A stretch of DNA of 64,000 nt from contig JANUWF010001783.1 in the NCBI GenBank assembly GCA_026120185.1, forward strand, positions 1,643,001 through 1,707,000. The letters run 5' to 3'. This DNA comes from Voacanga thouarsii (taxonomy: Eukaryota > Streptophyta > Magnoliopsida > Gentianales > Apocynaceae). The position numbers were made by a program, and so were the translations under genes. How positions within the stretch are numbered: the first letter of the stretch is position 1; every line of letters begins with the position of its first letter. The notes under the pieces are model-generated. The model was not told the origin of the DNA and made no database searches. It saw only the letters and a program-made list of their open reading frames with translations. Below, piece after piece: positions 56,030 through 64,000 of this stretch.

Positions 56030-56830
56030 AAAGTAGACTTGGCTAAGAAGTCTAGGAAATCTTTCTTCCAATGCCCCTTCTTACCACACTTAAAATATTT
56101 TCCTTTAGGCTTCCTATTAGGATTGGCCTGACCAGATGCTTTAGGCTAGGCCCCTGCATTATTCTGGACCTTCTTCTTTTTGAATTTCTTAGACTTCGCC
56201 TTAATTCCAGAAGAAGGGGCAGAACAAGAGACCAAAACCTTTGACATGGGCTTCATGATCTTTTTTGCCGCCTGGAGCTCTTTCATAAGCTCCATAAGAT
56301 TTATATTCAACTTGTTTATATTGTAGTTCAACTTGAACTAAGCATATAAGTCAGTCAGAGTTTCAAGAACCATGTCAGTTTAGCTCTCGGATCTATCGTT
56401 GCGCCTAAGATGTCAGCCTCCTCAAAGTAAGCAATCATCTTGAGTAGATGCTCTGAAACTAATACTCTCTCAACCATCCTAGTGTTTATGATTGCCCTAA
56501 GAGCTTTTTGCCTTGTGTGCCGACTCTTGTTAGCAAACATGGTACGCGATGACAAATCAATATCATACATAGTGGCCATGTGCTCATGCTTAGATTGGAG
56601 CACACTAGAAATGGAAGCCAACATATAACATTTAGCCATTTTATTAGCTTTCTTTTTTACCTTTTTGGCCTTTCGATCCTGATTAGTAGATTCTTCCCCA
56701 ATCTCAAGATAGGGATCCGTAAGAACATACTTGTACTCTCGGCAGTGAGTACTATGTTCAAGTTCCTTTTAGTCCACATAATTTGGACATGTTATCTTAT
56801 TCTCCTTGAAAATGATTGACAATGGTCTGA
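56030..56830 (-). pseudogene. Second copia element: gag
   Basis: Minus strand. 56639-56355 reads AKCYMLASISSVLQSKHEHM, FANKSRHTRQKALRAIINTR and MVERVLVSEHLLKMIAYF, all typical of copia capsid. 56331-56146 reads MNYNINKLNINLMELMKEL and ends lysine-rich. The zinc knuckle near 56085 has lost its first cysteine: KYFKCGKKGHWKKDF. Protease traces between 56030 and 55560 are too poor to call. Confidence 0.8.
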
Positions 56831-56839
56831 AACCAGACA

Positions 56840-58520
56840 TTTCTAAAATATTGCAAAAAACATTCACTTAGTTTGGAAGAAATAAAATGCACATACTTTA
56901 TATTATTTCTTTGATAATAGATAACTCTTAAAACCATTATTAATAATATAAATAGTTTGGCTCTAAGAAAAGCTAACAGAGCTTTGTAAGAAGATTAATA
57001 GCATCCTAAGTTAAGTGTATAACCATTACAAATCAAAACTTCCTAAACTAGGTAATGGTCTAGAAAAAGTTCCACCAATAGGATGGCCACTAATTCACAC
57101 CACCTACTGATAATCTAATGCTAAAACTTCCAACATAAGTTGGTCGATCCTAGAAAATACCCTAAGCTTTTAATTTTACTCTTCCTTTAGTTCTAGGTAC
57201 TTGTGGAAATCCACCATATAGGGGGTCATGCTCAGAATGACATGACAAAATCTACCATCTCTAATGAAATTTGTGGAAACCATGCGGTCGTCATTAGAAC
57301 CCCTCTCCCACGTAATATTTTATTGAGAATAGAAGTTTATGCCCAAAAACATTTTTTATAATCTTATGGTTTCATTAACTTTAGTAAAAATCTAAAATTC
57401 AATATTTTTCTCAATGTCAATGATTAAATCCTTTGAGAGAATAAACTATGAATTTATTTTACTATTCTAAGTTAATAACTAAGTAAAACTTTATTAAATG
57501 ACCTTAAGATCAACATTATTCTCTATGTCAATGATCATATCCTTTAAGAGAATAAACCATGAACTCTTTTTTTTTTTTTTTTAAGTTTCTTAGCTTAAAA
57601 CGTTTTATCAAAACCCGTCCTATCTAGTGAGACTAGTCTCACAAGAACTCGCGCATTTGATCACAAAAACGAAATAAGTATGATAGCAAAAGTAAATTTT
57701 TTTTCATGCTCAAACTATTCATTTATTCCTAAGTGACCAAATAATGGATTAAACATCATGAATTAAAAATTAATGATCTTATTTCATCCTAAGGTGGTTC
57801 CATCCTTTACTATTCATTTTCATGCAAATTGTTCATCCATAGATAAATAAAACTATTGCAGAAAATTAATCTCATAAAATAGTTTCAAAACATTATTACA
57901 TCAAGGAAAACTGAGGAACAAAACTTCAGTAGTACTCTCCTATTTCTTGGACAATTTGTCGCCTCCCTTCTAATCCAAAATTGCACACAACCACCTCTGG
58001 GCAGAGTGGACTTGGCGCCTGGTCTTTCGGCCCACCTGGCACCAGGTCTAATATGTTTTTCCTCAAAATCAAAAAATTCTAGCTAGGCTAAGTGGACCTG
58101 GCACCGAGTCCATTCGGCCCACCTGGCGTAGGGTCAGCTTTGGAGTTCACCAAGTGCTAGAAAAAATCTAGCTTTTCAGCCACTTTTTACCCCTCATAAA
58201 TTCCTACAATCACGTTCTTCCAATTCCCAAAATTTACAGATTAAAAGAATATAAAGAAACACAAAATCAGGCATAAAGAACATACCTTTACTAGAGCCTA
58301 TGCCTCTAACTATGAGGCGTACATCGAATCTACTTAAAACCAGAAAAACATTACGAAAACCATTAAAATACACTATCCTATGCCTCAACTACGAGACGTA
58401 CATGAACTCTAGAAACCAATGTATGAGGAATCACATGAAATCACAAAAAATTAATTTTTTAAATAGTAAAGGAACCAACTTTTTCAGTTTCAACCCTAGT
58501 ACATGCTCCTAGATGAAAAC
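56840..58520 (-). other. Second copia element: long leader; no gene
   Basis: 1.7 kb between primer site and gag, AT-rich with a T run at 57567-57582, and containing the GC-rich repeat 58003-58135. The open frames 58194-58388 and 58300-58512 have no recognisable domain. Confidence 0.6.
58003..58135. repeat. CCTGGCACC/GGACCTGG palindrome doublet
   Basis: Two units about 87 bp apart (58003-58049 and 58090-58135). Each reads AGTGGAC(C/T)TGGC, then TTCGGCCCACCTGGC, then GGTC, and each half can pair with the other. A GC-rich island in AT-rich leader DNA. Confidence 0.7.
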
Positions 58521-58522
58521 CG

Positions 58523-58536
58523 TGGCTCCGATACCA
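58523..58536 (-). promoter_or_regulatory. tRNA-Met primer binding site of the second copia element
   Basis: Minus strand TGGTATCGGAGCCA, one change from the consensus, two bases past the LTR end (...CCCTTCA). Confidence 0.9.
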
Positions 58537-58538
58537 CT

Positions 58539-59053
58539 TGAAGGGATCACGAAAAAACATCAAAGGAAAACGTAGTAGAAAATTTTTAATTTTTCCAAGC
58601 CACATCTAGGAGAGAGTACTTACTTCTTCTTACTGGTTGTGGATTAACCAACGTGGGGATGGATTGCACTTGAACTTTTTGGTTTGGAATGGGAGAAGGA
58701 GGCATTTGCTGTTCAACCAGAATTCCCGCCAATCTTCTACTCCTACGTATCAAGTGTTTTTCTCTTCGTCTTTCGGTGTATAACTCTACTGTACACTTAG
58801 CGTTAGCTAAGTGAGAGCTCCTTCTTGACTAATCAAAACACCCTCCAAGAGAGAAGGAAGAGAAGGGGCAAACAACTAGAGAGGGAGAGAGAAGCAGGAG
58901 GCACACCAGAGAAAAAAAAACTTAAAACCACTTGTGTGTTTTTTTCTCTTCTCTTATCCTTATTTTCAGCCAGCCTAAGGCTTCCTTAAGCCCTAATGGC
59001 CAAAAATCATGAAGCCCTAATAGGCTAGGTGCTGTGCTAAAAAATTAATCCAA
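58539..59053 (-). repeat. 5' LTR of the second copia element, truncated (515 bp left)
   Basis: Collinear with 51105-51620 of the 3' LTR, including CT-rich leader and ctctccaagagagaag block. Similarity ends at about 59053, eight bases before the next LTR. The upstream U3 part is missing. Confidence 0.85.
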
Positions 59054-59459
59054 GACTCATGCATTATCATATGGGGTTTTTAGTGCATTGTAAATAGTAT
59101 AAACAATGCACAAAAATAAAGATTTAAATTAAAATACCAATCACCAAAACCAAACAATAGAACAAGTATACCCATTGCGTAGTATAGAGAATAATAAGTA
59201 TTGATTCTATAGGAACTTAGCAATTACAATTACTTTGTTATAATCTCAATATCTAGCCAAAATGAATAAAGAGATAAACCAAATAAAACTAATTACACTA
59301 GGACTAACCAAGATAATTCACACAACCCCCCACAAGATTGACCATGAGAAAATCAAGGATAGAAAAAAGGAGTAATTGACATGAACTTGTCAAGAATCCC
59401 TGTAAATTTTCCAAGTACCAAATCAAACCCAAGATAGCTAAATTCCCAATTCTAATACC

Positions 59460-61194
59460 TATTAGTGCTGTGCCCTGGAGGCAATCACTTGTACATTGTA
59501 TATGATATATTTTATTTTAATAAAAAGGCATTATTTATCTTATAATTTCTTTTGTTTACTTTAAGTAATATAACTGTTCGATAAAGTTCTTAGTACAACA
59601 CTGTGTTAAGAAAATAATGATAGAGATCATGATATGAGATTCCTACTATACTGGATAGTGTTAATACTTAAATAGTCCCTAGTCATAGTATTAATGAGAC
59701 AGGACATCATTAACGCATTAAGACTAGTATATGTTAGACATCCTGATTTGATCAGGCGGTGGTTCTCATAACCGTGAGTATTGAGATACTCAAAGATAAC
59801 CCATGGATGCTTGTTAATGGAGCAAGTTCATTAGATGACCTACCTTTGAGATAATCACATGAATAACTACTTAGTGCTAGTGATATAATCTCAATATAGC
59901 AAATGTGCAAGTATCCTTAGACTTGAGATCTCCAAGGTACTTTGTTTGCTGAGCTTTGTACTTTGATTCCAATCTCCAGAACTCGATCGAGAGCCGTCTA
60001 TGGGATGGATATTGGGTACATTGTGAGATAAACAAAAGTAGTTGAGATGGTCAATAAAGGATTCACCACTCCTAATAGTAGGGGCGAATATCTCACGGCC
60101 ACTTGTAGGAATTACTACTCGAGAAGTCCTTGGCCAAGGCGATTGTGTATTGAAAATAGTTCCAATTGATACACATCTAGAGTAGTGTGTTCTTGGTTCA
60201 AGTACTATTGTATTCAGGCCAGAATTAGTTCTGGAGGGAGTTGGCACTAATTCCGTACTCCAAACCGAATGAGATATTGTATGGTGAAAGGAGTTAATTG
60301 CAATGAAGTTTATTATTGAAGGGTTCATGTCAAACCACTTGATTTCCTGGACTCTTGGGTGGTCATGATATGTTGCTAGATACCGCTCATGATCTGGGAA
60401 TATGGGTTTATTAATTGATGAATTAATAAACTAATATTGATTAGAATTAATAGCATTAATTCTAATTAATTATGGATTATTAATCTTAAAGACGTTTGGA
60501 TTAATTCATATTCACTACTAATTGACTGGGAAACCTAATAGGTCACATACTATAGAGGATTATTTACTCAAGATGTTATTTGATAACATAGTGGGGTTAA
60601 TTGAGAGAAATAGAAGTTGTTGTGGACAAATTATAATTAGTTATAATTTGTGATCCAAGTTGTAATTATGAGAACTTGATGTTTCCAATTACAATTAGGG
60701 AATTCTAATAGGATTAGAATTCTCAGTTTTGGAAGGAATTTTCGTGTGACATATATTATGAGTCACACGAAACCCTAGAAGTGGGATTAACATACGAAAA
60801 ACACAGCCACAATCGTCTTCTTCTTCTTCTTATTCTCTCTCTCTCTCTCTCGCTTTGCTGAAAACGAAAACAGCGTTAGCCACCTTCTTTTTCTGCTAGC
60901 ACAGGAAACTTTGGTGCTTGATATTCCTCTATGTGGATTACTGTTAGAGATAATCACACACTGTGGTTATAGTGGTTAGACGTCCAACTCTCGTGGAGTT
61001 TGCACAAGAGGATTGCTGGATCGCGCCTCGACTTGAAGAAGAAAATTTTTGTTCTTCAGACGATCATCCTAAGATAAAAGCTGTTACTTTTATTATCATT
61101 ATGTCTTATTTTCCACACATAGACGGGTCCTGGGAGGGTATCTCGTTTTATTTTCTGCTGCGCCATACATGATACGAGCTTGAGATATCCAACA
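59460..61194 (+). mobile_element. Solo LTR of the first copia family, plus orientation (1,735 bp)
   Basis: Starts TATTAGTGCTGTGCCC (TG changed to TA) and ends GATATCCAACA. It is flanked by a perfect 5-bp duplication ATACC (59455-59459 and 61195-61199). It is collinear, in reverse orientation, with the LTRs of the element 34087-45176. It contains a (CT)n tract at 60836-60851. An antisense open frame (60328-59891) includes a segment like those at 36798-36995 and 44523-44720. Confidence 0.92.
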
Positions 61195-61852
61195 ATACCG
61201 GTATAGGTCACAAATGTAAAACCCACTCTCTCTCGAGTTATGGATTCTCTATTCTTGAACCAATTAGAGGGTATCTCTACCTTCCCAATTGAACCCAAGA
61301 AGCATTAAACACAAACCCCCATATAATCTAGAAGAACCTAATACCCCTATATTTAGGCAATACTGAACTCCCAACAATTACTAAGTTCTAATCCCCAACC
61401 TCTCTCTCAAGTTAGTCAAAGGATGACACATATTGAACCCATCAGATGGAACTCAACTCCTAACCCCATCTCTTGAAATCATTAAGAAAGAGTGACGCAA
61501 ATAACAAACCCAACACAAGAAAAACAAGTAATCATTCATTAGAAATTGAAAATCAACAAATCAAGAGTAGAAATAATACAAGAATAAATTAAGGTTCATC
61601 CCTTCAAGAATAATTAAAACATATAAATATACATTGCCCAAATGAAAACAAATAGTTGTGAACAAGAAAAAATCATAGACAAGATTTCATCTTCATCTTC
61701 TCCAAGCCTCCTTTCCACAATCTCCTCTTCTTCTTCATAGATCTCTTCACTTGTAGGTGGGTGTGTGCTTTCTCAAGGGTTCTAGGTTGCTAGCTAACCT
61801 AGAATGAATTAGGTTGTTAGGCTTCTGGCTTGGTGGGCCAAGGGAAATAGGT

Positions 61853-62366
61853 AGGCGGCCTAGGGAACTTATTCTCCCTAGGCCACCAGCTTATTTCAAC
61901 ACACATATACATATACAACATCAGGCGGCCTCAGAGGCAGTCCCCTAGGCCGCCACTTACCACACACTACACACATATATATTACACTAGGTGGCCTAGG
62001 TCACTTTAACTTCCCTAGGCCGCCACTTACAATATACACAACACACACGACATGCACTAGGCAGCCAAGGGAACTTGATGTTCCCTATTTTGCCAACTCC
62101 TAAACACACATTAATTTGCACAACACTAGGTGGCCTAAGGATGTCTTGGCCACCACCTAAAATATACATGTATACATTCACAAAAACAAACAGGTAGCCT
62201 AGGGAAGTGAAAGCTTCCTAGGCCTCCAACTCCTAACGCACACACATATTATGTATACTAGGTGACCTAGGGAAGTTCTTCTTCCCTTAGCCGCCACTTT
62301 TATTGTTCCCTTGACCTCCTTTGAACTCCAAGCGGCCTAAGGAACTTTGATCTCCCTAAGCGGCCT
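61853..62366. repeat. Eight-unit array of imperfect palindromes, about 68-bp period
   Basis: Units start at 61853, 61923, 61989, 62059, 62128, 62192, 62260 and 62330. A typical unit is AGGCGGCCTAGGGAACTT, a short loop, then TTCCCTAGGCCGCCAC, able to form a stem of about 14-17 bp. Between units lie about 30 bp of AC/AT-rich spacer with acacacatat runs. Units differ by substitutions that often leave pairing possible. The array is in the U3 part of the LTR 59061-62571. Confidence 0.9.
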
Positions 62367-62571
62367 CTTCTCTGTACAATTCTTCTATCTTTCTTCTATC
62401 TTTTTATTCCTTTTTCTTCATTTTTATCTTTATTCATCTTCATATGGAATTTTCTATATTTCCTATAAAACAAGATGAGAATGGTGTAGTGGGTGGTGAT
62501 TTCAACAAGGAATTACTATAATTAAAGCACAAAAATACTCAAAAATATGTATGTGATGAGCCCTCATCACA

Positions 62572-64000
62572 TCAAAAACCCTATCAACATATATGAAAAA
62601 TATGGACACTACATATCACTAACACCCGAAGCATAAAAAAAAATGATATACTATAAAGTTGGAGGACAAGTTATACCAAAAATATATATATTGGAAGAAT
62701 AATATTATGATTTTTATAAAATTTTTAGAGAGGGCAAAATATAAACTTTTAAATTATCATCTTAAAAATCTTAAAGTAAATTGTAAGATTTAAAAAAAAT
62801 TTGGGAACTCCGATACTGATTAACTCCATCATGAAATCTCACATACACTTCAATTTGATTCTTTTTCACGACCTTTGTTTAAGAGATATCAAATTTGATG
62901 AACCATAAGGAAATAATAGATATATCACATGTTTGTCATACTTTTTAACATAATAACCAAAAACAAAAATACAAAAGAACAAATATTAAAAGATCTTACG
63001 TTTAGCTTATAGATTATATTTGAAAATATACTCCCAACATAAATTATACTCATATAAAACATCTGGAGTCATGAACTTATACAATATTATATTCTAATTA
63101 TTCACTTAATAACATAGCTAAAAGGTACTCTAATACCATATCCAGAAAAAAGTTACATAAACAATAGTGAAAATAAGAAAACACGAGAACTTACCTTGAC
63201 AAGACCGATTGATTATCATTGCAGTCCTACACATAATCCTTTTTTGTGACTACTACACTCACACACAATTACACACAATCTTATAGAGCTCTCTTCGAGC
63301 CTTCTAACCTATGCCTATCAAAATGCTTAGATGATAGATGTCAAAAGCATATATATAATTAGACTAGGAATTTAAGAATATTGTATGCACATGAATTTCT
63401 TTCTATCACAAAAACTCAAAATAAGATAGCACAACTAATTAGTTACTTAATTCTAAAAGATTTTGGATATGCTACATGACTTGATTGATTAGATTAATAT
63501 GATATTACCTAATTTGAAATATTATAGGAGATAATTGAATTAAGTCAATAATATGGGGTCATATAAGATCTCTAAAAGAGATCGTATCTTATAGTTTATA
63601 GATACCATATGTTTATATATATGTTATATGTTAATTCGAAGTTACTAAGAAGATTGAGTTCTGATCATATCTAATTACAAAAGAAATTAGGAGACAAAGT
63701 TCACGAGAAGTATATGTATTGAATTAGGAGAATTGTTCAATTCAAGGAGAATTGTTAGTTTTTACTAAACAAGTATTGCTCACCGCTCACTTATTTCTTA
63801 TAAATCAAGATGTCAAGAATCAAGATATTTGGACGTAAAAGTACTTTCTATTGAAGGATAGAAATGATGAATTTAAGAAGACAGTTTCATAAGATATCAT
63901 CATATTTAGTTTATACATGTTTAGAATAAATGTTTTAAGATTAAAACTTATACAACATAATAATTTGTTTGATATTATTATAGCATAGATGGTCAAAAAG
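62572..64000 (-). other. AT-rich DNA with possible copia LTR boundary; no gene
   Basis: No open frame is recognisable. On the minus strand there is a TATA-like stretch TTATATATATG (63349-63359), a splice-donor-like AAGGTAAG (63190-63197) and a primer-site-like motif (63124-63138). Together these could be the promoter, leader and end of another LTR. 63360-64000 shows nothing further. Confidence 0.3.
63124..63138 (-). promoter_or_regulatory. Possible tRNA-Met primer binding site
   Basis: Minus strand TGGTATTAGAGTACC, two changes from TGGTATCAGAGCC-type sites. The adjoining LTR end does not show the expected CA, so the call is weak. Confidence 0.35.

Larger units (their letters stand above)
51105..59053 (-). 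mobile_element. Second Ty1/copia element, nearly full-length, dead
   Basis: Minus strand. Truncated 5' LTR 58539-59053, primer site 58523-58536, long leader, gag 56830-56030, integrase 55560-54471, RT and RNase H 54470-52915, polypurine tract 52895-52905, and 3' LTR 52894-51105. The LTR pair shares the acatcaaaggaaaacgtag block and the ctaggagagagtacttac block. The upstream part of the 5' LTR is missing beyond 59053, where another LTR begins, so target duplications cannot be tested. It is a different copia family from the one at 34087-45176. Confidence 0.9.
59061..62571 (-). mobile_element. Athila/Tat-type solo LTR, split by a copia solo LTR
   Basis: Right end on the minus strand is TGTGATGAGGGCTCATCACA, itself a small palindrome. 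The left end is set at TGCATTATC (59061) with some doubt. Without the inserted copia LTR it is about 1.77 kb. Landmarks shared with the LTRs at 34452 and 45532 are the gtattgattctataggaac block (59197-59215) and the ccactctctctcgag block (61219). U3 carries the eight-unit palindrome array. No flanking 5-bp duplication was found, and it abuts truncated copia LTR, so a deletion probably accompanied or followed insertion. Confidence 0.75.

Noticed and set aside
61853..62366. CRISPR array
   Set aside because: Regular spacing suggests it at first sight, but units are diverged palindromes, spacers are low-complexity, no cas genes exist, and the DNA is a plant LTR.
59041..62580. A 5-bp target duplication around the solo LTR 59061-62571
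   Set aside because: Left flank ACTCA and right flank TCAAA do not match; shifting the boundaries by a few bases did not give a convincing pair.

Overview
This window is plant nuclear DNA, most likely from a dicot, made almost entirely of dead mobile elements. I found no intact gene and no host single-copy gene. The evidence for a plant is that every recognisable lineage is plant-typical: Ty3/gypsy chromovirus (Tekay/Del-like), Ty3/gypsy of the Athila/Tat group with a tRNA-Asp-type primer site, Ty1/copia with tRNA-Met primer sites, a MULE, an hAT element, an L1-like LINE, and fragments of a caulimovirid endogenous pararetrovirus. The DNA is AT-rich. Nearly every coding trace carries stops and frameshifts, and I cannot name a species.

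Layout. 1-5470: rearranged endogenous pararetrovirus with direct and inverted copies of the same segments. 5495-5765: GC-rich palindromes. 5768-10107: a solo LTR of a Tekay-like element. 10108-16726: a broken MULE, split at a 5-bp duplication by a tandem pair of copia-type LTRs (13586-16408). 16727-23169: the 3' half of a Tekay-like element with a 4-kb 3' LTR. 23170-29850: an Athila/Tat-like element on the plus strand, interrupted in its protease by a smaller gypsy solo LTR (24615-26484). 29851-31299: a 5'-truncated LINE with a poly(A) tail.

31300-34086 and 45182-47060: a second Athila/Tat-like element on the minus strand. It is split by a complete copia element (34087-45176, target duplication GATGT/GATGC). 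That copia element's own 3' LTR is split by an Athila/Tat-type solo LTR (34452-36002, duplication TGCAT/TGCGT). The nesting is therefore three levels deep. 47100-48330: 3' untranslated tail and LTR start of another gypsy element. About 48600-51070: a degenerate hAT. 51105-59053: a second copia element (minus strand) with one full LTR and one truncated LTR. 59061-62571: a further Athila/Tat-type solo LTR, itself split by a solo LTR of the first copia family (59460-61194, perfect duplication ATACC). 62572-64000: AT-rich DNA with a possible copia primer site.

The least explained signal is recurrent. The three minus-strand Athila/Tat-type LTRs (34452-36002, 45532-47060, 59061-62571) each carry, in the region upstream of the promoter, a GC-rich array of imperfect palindromes. 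The array sequence differs in each LTR although the flanks are related. The clearest has eight units at about 68-bp spacing (61853-62366). Similar palindrome blocks occur at 5616-5754 and 58003-58135, and a 27-bp minisatellite lies inside the LTR pair at 13586-16408. The genes do not work together as a system; the window records successive insertions.
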